From the NCBI GenBank assembly GCA_025399215.1, contig MU621138.1:1-64000 (forward strand): a DNA stretch of 64,000 bases. The letters run 5' to 3'. Made by a program: the position numbers and the translations under genes. This document shows, one piece after another, positions 11,712-21,025 of this stretch (its first letter is position 1; every line of letters starts with the position of its first letter). This stretch comes from Globomyces pollinis-pini. Taxonomy: Eukaryota; Chytridiomycota; Chytridiomycetes; Rhizophydiales; Globomycetaceae. Under the pieces are notes generated by a model. It had not been told where the DNA came from, searched no databases, and worked only from the letters and a program-made list of their open reading frames with translations.

Positions 11712-13324
11712 TTATTTTCTCTTATTCTGCTTTCCAGATTTCTTTGAAAAGTGCTTCATGGCACTCTCTTCATCATCCTTTCGCTCTTCTCGCTCTCCTC
11801 CTCGATCTCCTCGATTACCTCTTCCAGATTTTCGATTCATTTGTTCATCTTTTAACTGTAAATGAGCAAATCGGGTTGCTTCTGCCACTCGTTCTTGAAG
11901 AACGAGGACTGCTGATTTGTCACGACCCAATGGATATTCATCTAGTTTCTTCTGAATTGCATGTTCAATGCGAGTATACCATTCAATATCATACCTAACA
12001 AATATGAATTCCAATTTCTAATGACTTACTGTGTAACCAAAGTAATAGATTTGCCTGATTTACCAGCACGAGCTGTACGACCAACTCGATGAATATAATC
12101 CTTACTACTCTGTGGTACATCATAATTGATGACAATATCTACATCTGGAATATCTAATCCTCTTGAAGCTACATCAGTAGCAATCAAAATGTTTCTCTCT
12201 CCTGCCTTGAATTTGGCTAAGGCTCCCAAACGTTTAGGTTGTGTCATTTGACCATGGAGACAAACTGCTTCAAATCCCAAGTTTCTAAGCATATACGCCA
12301 ACTTCTGAGTAGTTGCGACTGTCAACGTAAATACAATAACTGTTTGACCAGCCATTTCATTTAATAAATAAGTCAAATAGCATTCTTTATGTTTGAATGG
12401 AAAGAATAAATAGTATTGGAGCAACGAAGTAACAGTTGAATACCTGTTTGAAATGTTAATACATACGATCTTTACTTGGTAGCTACTTCCACTTTTGCAG
12501 GATTAACCAGAGAGGCACGCTGCAATTTTTCAACTTTAGTGGTCATTGTTGCAGAGAATAGAAAAGTATTTCTTTCTCGTGGAATAACTTTCAACACCTT
12601 TTCAATTTCAGCTCCAAAGTCCAAATCTAATAATCGATCTGCTTCACTAAAGAAAGTTAGCCATTGAATAACTCACTCCAACACCAAGTATTTTAGATTC
12701 TTCATATGGAATCCTTTAGTATTTTCCAAATGATCTACTAATCTTCCGGGTGTACACACAATAATATGCGGTTTCTTTGATAAAGCAATTTGTTGAGACA
12801 TCATATCCATACCACCAACAATAACAGCACATTTTACTCCAATGACTGATCCCAGAGCTTCAAATTGTTCAGCAATTTGAACAGCCAATTCTCTGGTAGG
12901 GGCCATAACACAAGCATAGACTGGTTGTGGATTTTCAAACAACCTTTGCAATATTGGCAATGCAAAAGCGGCAGTTTTACCAGAACCAGTTTGAGCTAAT
13001 CCGATTATATCTCTTCCAGTTAGTGATATAGGAATTGAAGCTTTTTGAATGGAGGTGGGATGTTTAAAATTCAATTTATGACAAGCTTCAATCAATTCAG
13101 GAATTAATCCCTACAATACCATCAAACTTAAATAAAATTACCAGTGATTCAAAAGTCACATCTTCATCAATTAAATCAGGATCCTCTGGAGTCTCTTCAA
13201 GGTTGGCAACTTCAGTATTAATATTCTCTTCGATATCTGAATCTGAGCTTGAATCTTTCTGGATTAGTTTCTTTGGTGCATTCACTTTCGCCGTTTTCTT
13301 GTGAACTTTTAACTCTTTCTTCAT
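11712..13324 (-). CDS. RRP3: DEAD-box RNA helicase DDX47/Rrp3, 18S rRNA maturation
   Basis: Nucleolar ATP-dependent RNA helicase needed for early pre-rRNA cleavage towards 18S rRNA. Five exons split by introns of 31, 30, 32 and 35 nt give exactly 494 residues. The motifs are complete: Q motif ([11 protein letters not shown]), motif I AQTGSGKT, Ia PTRELA, Ib TPGR, II DEAD (its first Asp codon is split by the 30-nt intron), III SAT, then [10 protein letters not shown] and HRVGRTAR. The stretch [11 protein letters not shown] and [18 protein letters not shown] separates Rrp3/DDX47 from other DEAD proteins. A Lys-rich, acidic N terminus and a Gly/Arg/Lys-rich tail (RGNRGDRGG) fit nucleolar location. 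The start at 13324 is the first ATG of the long frame. NOC2, another ribosome biogenesis factor, lies at 26-29 kb. Confidence 0.94.
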
Positions 13325-13513
13325 TGAATTGGAAAAAAAAAATAAAAAAAAATAAAACCAAGACTAATGGTTGCTTACTTAAGTACTGTACTCGGTTGAA
13401 ATACACACAGAAGTATGCAATCCATTGTCAACATCCATGCTCAGTACACTACTATAATACGCGAAAAAACACAAACTTTGAAGGAAAAGAATTCAAGAAT
13501 AAACAATTACAAT

Positions 13514-13966
13514 TTATTTAGCTACATTACCACATCGTTCTCCGTTTTTGAGATCTTGAGGACGTTTACAGAACAAACCAACTTCGCCAGTTACTTTTCG
13601 TTGGGATACACAACATCCAGTTACACAGGATGCATCATTCCGGCAGGCACCTCTGATTTGGACTTTACCGCCTTTGGCAGCGTTTTTTCCTTGGTTTCCT
13701 GCTTTGGCAGTCTTGCCTGCTTTAGCCGCATTGCCAGATTTAGCTACATTACCACATCGTTCACCATTCTTTAGATCTTGAGTACGTTTACAGAACAAAC
13801 CAACTTCACCAGTCACTTTTCGTTGGGACACACAACATCCAGTTACACAGGAAGCATCATTTTGGCAAGGGAAACTGACTTTAACGTTTCCTTGAGGAGC
13901 TGGGGCAGCAAATACAGACAATAAAGATAAACAGATAACAGTAACGAATTTCATTTTTGTGTTCAT
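13514..13966 (-). CDS. Secreted protein with two near-identical six-Cys modules
   Basis: A signal peptide (MKFVTVICLSLLSVFAAPAP) is followed by two Cys modules separated by a Lys/Ala/Gly linker of about 30 residues. Each module reads C-x5-C-x3-CC-x13-C-x11-C, and the two copies are almost identical from DASCVTGCCVSQRKVTGEV to NGERCGNVAK, which implies a recent internal duplication. Translation may start at 13966 (MNTK) or at 13954 (MKF, 146 residues); the second begins directly with the signal peptide and lies about 30 nt below a TATA box. The spacing with a vicinal Cys pair resembles colipase, Dickkopf and prokineticin disulfide folds, but this is pattern similarity only. An extracellular structural or effector role is inferred. 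It is intronless, unlike most neighbours, as is the other Cys-rich gene at 19.6 kb. Confidence 0.85.
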   Translation of the reverse strand: MNTKMKFVTVICLSLLSVFAAPAPQGNVKVSFPCQNDASCVTGCCVSQRKVTGEVGLFCKRTQDLKNGERCGNVAKSGNAAKAGKTAKAGNQGKNAAKGGKVQIRGACRNDASCVTGCCVSQRKVTGEVGLFCKRPQDLKNGERCGNVAK

Positions 13967-13982
13967 TGTGGTTTGCTGGACA

Positions 13983-13990
13983 CTTTTATA
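13983..13990 (-). promoter_or_regulatory. TATA box of the two-module Cys-rich gene
   Basis: TATAAAAG on the minus strand, 29 nt before the second candidate start codon (13954). A strong TATA box is uncommon among the genes here and suggests high or inducible expression. This spacing favours the start at 13954. Confidence 0.5.
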
Positions 13991-14368
13991 CCCAGCAATG
14001 GCTTGGGCTTCGATATACTTACGAAACAAATTCACTATGAAGTAGCCCATTGCTTTTTTAGTTTCAATGTACAAGACGAATGTGAGATATTGCGTTTTAT
14101 AAACGATTGGCAGCAACTTGTGGTACTGAGTAAATGTATTGCAAACGTAAGTTGTAAACTGAAACTTATACAACATTAGTTTAAGATTTAGCAACACTCA
14201 CCAATAGAATGAAACTCAAGTTTACCCGCTTGAAACTCCAATTTCATCCTTAGTGTAAATGAAACGCTTAATGATATTCAGTCTTGTGACATTTACGTAC
14301 ACATTGATGTTATTGAAAGGAAATTCTAACCACAACTAAAATATTAAAATATTGCATATATTAAAAGC

Positions 14369-15449
14369 TTATTTAGGAGGTTCTGATTTCTGCGTTTGTA
14401 AATAAATCAGCAAAATCACAATAATGACAATAAATGCAATAAACATGGAAATATACCACATTTTACGACGATAAGCCTTGGCAATGACAATTGTTTCTGT
14501 AATAACTTCCCCACCACGTTCAACATTCACATTTGCTTCATCAATGTGAACGTCAATAGTATTAATAACTTCTTGTTGCATCTATCGAATTATAAAGAAA
14601 CAGTGTTACGTTTAACATTGTTTGCATTTCCTGATACAAAGTTGCCAATTCTTCAATGGACTTTTCAAGCTTATGCATCTCCAAATGTCGACTTTGAACA
14701 TCATATAGCGTTTTCGTTTGTGCGTTAATTCGAGAATTGAGCATCTGTTGGGCAAAGACTGACCCTCCACTGTGATCCTCTACTGCACGTTGTATATCTG
14801 CATCACTTGCATCAGGCCGAGCTAGATACTAATGAGGCAATAGATTTACCGATTTTTAACTCACGTTCAACTCTTCTTTTATACTGAGACTTTGCATTTT
14901 GTTGCATTTTCCCAAAACGATTTGCACAATCTTGTAACTTCATGATAACATTATTCTGCTGAGCTTTTCTGGATTCAAATTGGTCGCCTCCATTTCGACA
15001 TGTTTCTTGGACAATATAATTTAGTGATGATCGAACTTGATTCATTAAATCCTTTGTTTCTTCCGACATTTGATTCACTTCATCTGAATATCCTAAATCA
15101 TTGAGAATGATTAAAAAATTACTTGCAGCTTCAGTCGAACTGATCTCAACCAAAACTTTCTCATGTAATTTTGAAATGATTGTGATGTTGTCATCAATTT
15201 GATGAATTGTATTCAATAGATTAGTGATCTAAAATTTAATAACTATTTATCTTTACCTAAAATAGTTAATAACATCGGAATTACCTAAGGAGTTAAAGAA
15301 ACAAACCAAAGTACTGTAGTGCCAAATTCCTGCCTTTGCTTTACCGTATTTGAAGTAGGCAATGATCGATATGCTGTACCTTGATTGATCTGATGTATTA
15401 GGTCAAAGGTTCTTACTCCTAATTCTGCCAGTCTATTCCTTCCTGACAT
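14369..15449 (-). CDS. Plasma-membrane type syntaxin (SSO/STX1 family Qa-SNARE), copy 1
   Basis: Qa-SNARE for fusion of secretory vesicles. The reading begins MSGRNRLAELG, then a helical Habc region, the SNARE motif (LEKSIEELATLYQEMQTMLN continuing QQEVINTIDVHIDEAN, with the zero-layer Gln right at an exon junction), and a single C-terminal membrane anchor (MWYISMFIAFIVIIVILLIYL) with a short tail. The signature RPDASDADIQRAVED before the SNARE motif is shared with the second syntaxin at 56.8 kb. Introns of 27, 28 and 28 nt are clear. Between about 15229 and 15310 the frame meets a TAG after FVSLTP and two abutting 28-nt intron-like units, so the exact splice there is unresolved (see findings). 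A defective allele is possible, but everything downstream is intact. Confidence 0.85.
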
Positions 15450-15533
15450 TCTGTTTAGAAAAATTTCAAGTCAAATGAGTCACATGATTGTAGTTTTTAG
15501 TATAAAAGAACAATGATTTCAAAAGGCTAGACA

Positions 15534-16118
15534 ATGACAAGACTGAAATATTTATTAGTGCTGGATTATGAAGCTACCTGTGGGCCTTCTATCCCCCGTG
15601 ATTCTATGGAAATTATTGAATACCCCATTTGCGTGGTTGATATCGCATCCAAAGAAATAATTGATGAATTTCACTCCTATGTAAGGCCAACGATGAATAT
15701 CAATTTAGACCCGTTTTGTACTGAATTGACGGGAATCACACAAGATCAAGTCGAAAATGCTCCATCCTTTAAAGATGTTCACCAAGCTGCTGAAAAGTTC
15801 CTTGAACGTTACCCATATCCGTATGGATGTATTGTAACTTGTGGAGATTGGGATTTAAAGACCATGCTTCCATCTCAATGTCAACGTGAAAATGTCCCAA
15901 TACATCCAAACTTTCTTCAATGGATCAATATCAAACGAGGCTTTAAACAATTTTATGGTCAGAAAGGTTATGGTATGACCGATATGCTGGGTAAGTTGGA
16001 TTTGCCTTTGGTTGGAAGACACCATTCTGGGATTGATGATGCCAGAAATATATCTCAAATTGCAATTCGAATGTTACAAGATGGTCATAACTTTAAAGGT
16101 TTGATAAATAAAAAGTGA
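15534..16118 (+). CDS. ERI1-type DEDDh 3'-5' exoribonuclease
   Basis: Single-exon, 194-residue member of the ERI1/ERI3 branch of the DEDDh exonuclease superfamily, which trims small RNAs, histone mRNA ends or 5.8S rRNA. The four acidic residues and the His are visible: DYEAT (D and E), GDWDLK (D), and HHSGIDDARN (H and final D). ELTGITQDQV matches the conserved segment after the second strand. The protein is just the catalytic domain; the SAP domain of metazoan ERI1 is absent, as in ERI3/snipper-like forms. Its start is 84 nt from the divergent syntaxin gene, so the two may share a promoter. The substrate cannot be predicted. Confidence 0.88.
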   Translation: MTRLKYLLVLDYEATCGPSIPRDSMEIIEYPICVVDIASKEIIDEFHSYVRPTMNINLDPFCTELTGITQDQVENAPSFKDVHQAAEKFLERYPYPYGCIVTCGDWDLKTMLPSQCQRENVPIHPNFLQWINIKRGFKQFYGQKGYGMTDMLGKLDLPLVGRHHSGIDDARNISQIAIRMLQDGHNFKGLINKK

Positions 16119-16215
16119 ATAAAATTGTTGTAATTAAAAACACCCGATTTCGATTCAATTTACATGTTGAAAACGCGAGAAAGCTTGAATTTTGTTTGTT
16201 CAACAAAAAATTCAA

Positions 16216-17289
16216 ATGAGTCAGCAAACAAGAATCCAAACCAAAATAAGAGAATGTAAATATGATTTGATTAGTTAACACGAGCTAGATAGAGCACGTA
16301 CTTTAACATCAAGAGCAAAGGTAAATTGACTGTTCTCTAAGTTGAATTAGCATATTGCAGAAGGAGTACAATATGCTATTGGAACACTTTTCTTTCTTAT
16401 CATGGTTATATATGCTGGAGTAAGAGGATATAAACTCAAGACTCAATTACCTGCCACTTATCAAACTACCAGCACTCCATCTCAACTTGAATTTGAAGAA
16501 TTAAATCAGATTTTTGGACATAATATCCCACCTTCCACCTTTGAATTCCCAGCAATGACTATCTGTGTTCAAAAGCCAATCTCCATTTCGGTGGATAGTT
16601 GCGTCAATGTGATGTTTCCATTGGGAAGTGCTGCCAAATGCGATCCTATCGGAATTTACTCTCGATCGTTTATGGTTGGAACTAAGAATTGTAATTGCGT
16701 TACTGTAAATGATTCACCTGGTCGTCAAATGATTGCTAAATCTGGTAATGATGTGTTCAAAATCTTCGTTTCTACCACCGATAACCATACTGATACCGTA
16801 TTGTATGTAATGGCACATCATCATTTGGGACCAGATATCGATCCTGCACCGTCAGTAAATTCATTCTTCAGTGTTGGTTTTGGATCTGTTACTGAAATTG
16901 TTGGAAAGTAAGGGATGGATGGTACTAATTTAAATAGGAAAATATATGATGTTGATGCGATTGGTGGAAGTCAATATTCTTATGATATTCGCACAAGCAA
17001 TTACCAATTGTCGGATGGAAAAGCAAATCAGTTTGGCCTAGCATTCCGATATCCAATGTTACAAATCACTTACCAAAAAGATTTTCTACCACTAGACTAT
17101 GTAAAATATGAATATTTATCGTTTTAGAATAGTTGGTTAGGGGAAGTTGGTGGAGTAGCTTGCTTGCTATTCTTTCTTCAGCGATTGGTTGTGTCTTTAT
17201 TAGTAGCACTTTTCAAACGATTTGATGGTACTTCCCATGGAGGCCAAGGCCATACTAATGAAGAAACACAAGGATTTGCTCATTTATAG
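16216..17289 (+). CDS. Two-span membrane protein with DEG/ENaC-like layout
   Basis: Exons joined across introns of 33, 30 (16321-16350), 30 (16908-16937) and 27 nt give exactly 317 residues. A short cytosolic N terminus is followed by TM1 (IGTLFFLIMVIYAG), an extracellular domain of about 220 residues, and TM2 (GGVACLLFFLQRLVVSLLV) with a short tail. Directly after TM1 comes FEFPAMTICV, like the FPAVTxCN motif that follows TM1 in degenerin/ENaC/ASIC channels, and TM2 starts LGEVGG, like LGDIGG at TM2 of ASIC. The extracellular part has only a few Cys (including CNC), far fewer than animal channels. I infer a distant amiloride-channel-like family; no ion conduction is shown. Otherwise it is an uncharacterised fungal membrane protein. 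Confidence 0.75.
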
Positions 17290-17336
17290 TCAGTTTAGTA
17301 TAAAAGAAATAAATGACACCAAATGTGAAATCAAAA

Positions 17337-19274
17337 TCATATATTATTCTTTGGCATAGTTACAACCTTTTCTTTGATGATAGGTTGATTAAGACAATCA
17401 ATACCAGGTGTGACACTAATAACAATGATCTGAGAGTCCGATTCACATTCAGCATCGCTGGAAAGTCTGGAATGATACACATCAGAAAATCGCTCTCCAG
17501 TGCTCTTGAATGCAATGGCATTTAACAAGTGACATAACCATGCAGACATGACAATTGATCTTGATAAGTCCCCAATATGGTTGTATAATTGATCGTATAG
17601 TTCAGGATACAATTGATCAAAATGCTTTTGTTTCGATACAACAGCGTCTTCTCTAAGTTCCAAATCATCATCATTATAGGCTACCAATATGATACCCATT
17701 ATGTGATGGCTTACCAGAGCATCTAACTCTATTGGAGAGCATGCATCTATGGTTGCTATTAGTTCCTCAGGATTCAATTTTCCACTATACCACAGACTAT
17801 TTAATACATTACTAAACTCCTTTTGCCAGAGGAATTGAATGTATGTTAAACTTAAATGAAATATTTGTCCTTGAATGAATATTTCATCAAAGTTTTCCAC
17901 TTTAGTAAAATCTGGTTTAGACCCGAGTTTCTATCATTTAGCGTCGTATTAATGGATTACCAATTCCTCATCAGAAAACTTCCAGATTTGATGAAAGTCA
18001 AAGCTGCTTTTTGCAGGACTCTGATTTACTTGTTCCATAATTTTTTGCACAACAACCTGAATTCTTTTATAAACCAAATCAATTCGTTCACTTAATAAGT
18101 CAATATTGATATTTGTGGTTTTAAAAGTGCCTTCGGGAGCTTGATCAAGTTTTTCTAAAGCACTATCAAGATATTGATACAGACATGGTGCATTCCCGCT
18201 ACTAAATATACTTCCAAGAGTAGAGGTTTTTTGAGGTTGATAATCTAATGGGCTAGCAGCTCTACCTAATGTTGGGATTTTCAATTGAATATTTTCTTCA
18301 TGTCGAACAAATGAGAATTCTCTTCCAGCTAGGCTAATCGTGTCCATCTCATCCAAAGATTTTCTTCGATAACCACCATAGTATTGTTCCGGACCTTCTG
18401 ACAAAAATTCAAACTCTTTGGTCCTATCTTGTTGTTCAAGCAGTTGATTTTGAGATACACTAGAATATGCATCATTCTCTATTGTTTGCCTAAACGCTTT
18501 TGGACTCATTTCCCGTTTCTTGGCAAGATTTACTCTGAAGCAGAGTAGTATTGCAGCAAAAAGACAACATATTAAAATAATCGAAAAAACAAGAACGTTA
18601 GTCATACCAATTCCATTTTCAGTGTTGTAGATGGGAGTTTTCGATGTTGGACTACTATTATCAGATGTGGTAAACGTTCGCGTCGAAGTTATGGTGGTTA
18701 ATGTCGAAGAAGATCCTGTAGTGGTTGGTAGTGTAGATGATGATAATACAGTGGTTGATTTCTGAGGAGTGATTGAAGTTATAGTTTCAGACGTTTTAAT
18801 GGTTTTAGAATTAGGAAATGGAAAGTTTGGAATTGTTGGATCATTTGGCTTAGGAATTGTTGGATCATTTGGATTGGGGATAGTTGGATCATTTGGATTG
18901 GGAAAATCTGGATCAGATTGTGGAAATGGGTTTGGAAAATCATTTGGTATATTTGGCAATTCTGGGAAATCGATTGGTATGTTTGGTAATCCTGGAATGT
19001 CAAATTGTTTCTTGGAAGTAGATAGTGGGTGTTCCAAAGACTCTTTCGCTTGGTGTTTATTTGAATGAGTATTTTTATGGATTTTCCCTGTAAGACCAAT
19101 GCGATGGTTTCGATGAATCTTGCTTTGATGAGACCTCCAATTCTTTGCATCATGATCACTTAAGTGCTGATGATTCTCCCGATAAACTACTCTTTGTTGA
19201 GGACGTAACTTTGAATGCTTGGTTGGATGACTACTACAAAAGCCTATCAGCAGTAAGGTTATCAATGCTTTCAT
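17337..19274 (-). CDS. Type I surface protein, repeat/mucin ectodomain and conserved cytosolic domain
   Basis: Two exons split by a 30-nt intron near 17927-17956 give exactly 635 residues. A signal peptide (MKALITLLLIGFCSS) leads to a His/Lys-rich segment, Pro/Asn-rich repeats (PNDPTIP units), a Ser/Thr-rich mucin-like stretch, then one membrane span (TNVLVFSIILICCLFAAILL) at about residue 240. The cytosolic half holds a Ser-rich juxtamembrane part and a helical C-terminal region with IWKFSDEEL and IQFLWQKEFSNVLNSLW. I do not recognise the C-terminal region. The shape recalls cell-wall stress sensors (Mid2/Wsc), but their Cys-rich head is missing. A sensor or adhesion role is a guess from layout. 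Confidence 0.72.
18780..18960 (-). repeat. Short coding tandem repeats (PNDPTIP and NIP/DFP units)
   Basis: Inside the type I surface protein gene, a 24-nt unit encoding NPNDPTIP is repeated about three times, preceded by looser units of the form LPNIPxDFP. The units are similar at DNA level as well, so the copy number may vary between strains. Confidence 0.65.
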
Positions 19275-19594
19275 CTGTTTAAAATCACAAAGTCGAGGTC
19301 AATGTCTTATATCTCCCAGGCGAAGTTGTATTGCCAGCCCTCCTAAATTTACATTAATGATTTTTTACTTAGCCTCATACGTGGACATATAGGAACCATT
19401 GGAGTAGGAAGTGTTGCTATCTGTTGCTATGGGGAAATTTCAACAATGAAGAACAAACGGGGAAATCACTTATTTATACTAATCAGCTATCAGAAATCAG
19501 TCAGTCTAAATCTCTTATCATAGTTAGAAGAATTAGGGATAAAAAAACAAAGAATTAGATAACATCACAGTTTATTGGACTACGACATTCGCAT
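19275..19594. other. Intergenic region between two secreted-protein genes
   Basis: AT-rich with no coding exon recognised. It lies upstream of the surface protein gene (minus strand) and downstream of the five-repeat Cys protein, so it should hold the promoter of the former and the terminator of the latter. Confidence 0.4.
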
Positions 19595-20209
19595 TTAAGC
19601 AACTCGACAGACACCGCTTGGGGCAGGCTTGCCAGCAGCATTGAGACACTTTAGCCCAGATTTACATTGGACATTAGCAAATCCACCACAAACTTCACCC
19701 AAAGAAGCTCCAGCAGAGCGGCAAACTCCAGATGGTGCCGGAACTCCAGCTGCGTTGAGACACAATAATCCTGCGTTACATTGGACGTTAGCAAATCCTC
19801 CACAAGGTTGGCCTAGGTTGGCACCAGGAAGTCTACAGGTTCCAGTTGGAGCTGGTTGACCAGCAGCATTGAGACAGGTTAAACCAGATTTGCATTGGAC
19901 GTTAGTGAATCCACCGCAAGTTTTGCCCAAATCAGCACCAGGAGTTCGGCAGATACCAGTTGGGGCAGGTTGTCCAGCAGAGTTGAGACAAAGCAAACCA
20001 GATTTGCATTGGACGTTGGTAAATCCACCACAAGTTTGACCCAAGTCAGCAGCAGGTACGCGACAGATACCAGTTGGAGCAGGTTGACCTTGTCCATTAA
20101 GGCACACCAAACCTGCATTACATTGGACATTAGCAAATCCACCACAAGGTTGGTTTACGGCGGCATTGCTGGCAACAGCAGAAATAAATAATAAAGTAAT
20201 AGCTTGCAT
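19595..20209 (-). CDS. Secreted protein of five tandem four-Cys repeats
   Basis: An intronless frame of 204 residues with a signal peptide (MQAITLLFISAVASNA) followed by five repeats of about 38 residues. Each reads C-x7-C-x5-C-x12-C with the consensus CGGFxNVQCxxGLxCLN and PAPTGxCRxPGAxLG. The repeats are close to identical, showing concerted evolution or recent expansion. There is no membrane anchor or GPI signal, so the protein is probably released or bound in the wall. The pattern recalls small disulfide-rich repeats in fungal and oomycete secreted proteins, but I cannot place it in a named family. Its promoter has a TATA box, as does the Cys-rich gene at 13.5 kb; the two may belong to the same stage-specific secretome. 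Confidence 0.87.
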   Translation of the reverse strand: MQAITLLFISAVASNAAVNQPCGGFANVQCNAGLVCLNGQGQPAPTGICRVPAADLGQTCGGFTNVQCKSGLLCLNSAGQPAPTGICRTPGADLGKTCGGFTNVQCKSGLTCLNAAGQPAPTGTCRLPGANLGQPCGGFANVQCNAGLLCLNAAGVPAPSGVCRSAGASLGEVCGGFANVQCKSGLKCLNAAGKPAPSGVCRVA

Positions 20210-20240
20210 CTTTTATAGTTCTTCCATGGATTCTGCCAAT

Positions 20241-20248
20241 TATTTATA
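20241..20248 (-). promoter_or_regulatory. TATA box of the five-repeat Cys-rich gene
   Basis: TATAAATA on the minus strand, about 32 nt before the ATG at 20209. Its spacing matches the TATA box of the other intronless Cys-rich gene, again suggesting strong expression. Confidence 0.45.
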
Positions 20249-20482
20249 CAGAAAAATGTTTCACAGTAGACCCACAAAACATCATGTGACTCCCAACGAA
20301 GTGGATTAATTGCCACTAACAAAGAAGTGATACAGATTGAACCCCACCAAAAGCGGAAAACTGGTTGAAGTATAAAGTCAGCTTCATGGTGTAACAGTGA
20401 TTGGACACATGGTAACTCGTGAACTTTTTATCTGAACAATCCACAAATTAATCTGATCGTTATAGATAACAAATAGATAGCT

Positions 20483-20980
20483 TTAGTGCTTTACTAAGTG
20501 TCTTGGTATAAATCTCCGCTTCCACATCTGGAAAGACCCTAGCCCAGTTCCCGGCGCGACCCCCACTCACCGTATACCTTTCTTGGATCAAATGCTGGTG
20601 AACTGATCACAGCGATATATGAAATTCCCACTAAGTTTAATATTCGATGCTTATATTCAGTTTATAATGTAAGATAGTTTGAAGGTCCAACAAATATTTT
20701 TGGGACTTGTGTTTCAAAAGTATCCAAGAAAGTTTCTTTCCAATTAAGCAATTTTCCATTCGTATCAGCTTAAATGGCTTGAAAGTTCTTATTATTTACC
20801 TTCACCCAGAAATAGGATGATTGGAATATAATATAAAGAAAATATTGAATGAACTGAAAGACTCGCTTTCGAATTCTGACTGCTTACAATAAAGGTTTAC
20901 CATTTAATATTAGTGCTTGAATCATCAACTTGAAAAGCACTAATAGTTAATTCATAAACAAATGCTATTATTTCATCATT
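20483..20980 (-). pseudogene. Unidentified gene or gene remnant without a start codon
   Basis: Three to five coding-looking segments can be joined on the minus strand across GT-AG introns of 21 nt (20880-20900), 31 nt (20769-20799), a possible 42 nt and a G+C-rich 32 nt, giving 123 codons up to TAA at 20483. The peptide includes EIIAFVYELTISAF, KIFVGPSNYL or its spliced form, and LVGISYIAVISSPAFDPRKV. No in-frame ATG exists at the 5' end, and the divergent IQCH gene starts only 46 nt away, so there is no room for more exons. Read without the 42-nt intron it has an in-frame TAA. It is either a decayed, 5'-truncated gene or one with an unrecognised start. I do not recognise the family. Confidence 0.35.
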
Positions 20981-21025
20981 GTTTACAAACTATCACAACT
21001 TTGAATTCTATACCAAACACCTCCA

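Noticed and set aside
15285..20720. Alternative genetic code with TAA/TAG as sense codons
   Set aside because: In-frame TAG (syntaxin 1) and TAA (remnant at 20.6 kb) suggested it, but long conserved frames of 490-546 codons contain no TAA/TAG, and most families end at the expected place with TAA, TAG or TGA.
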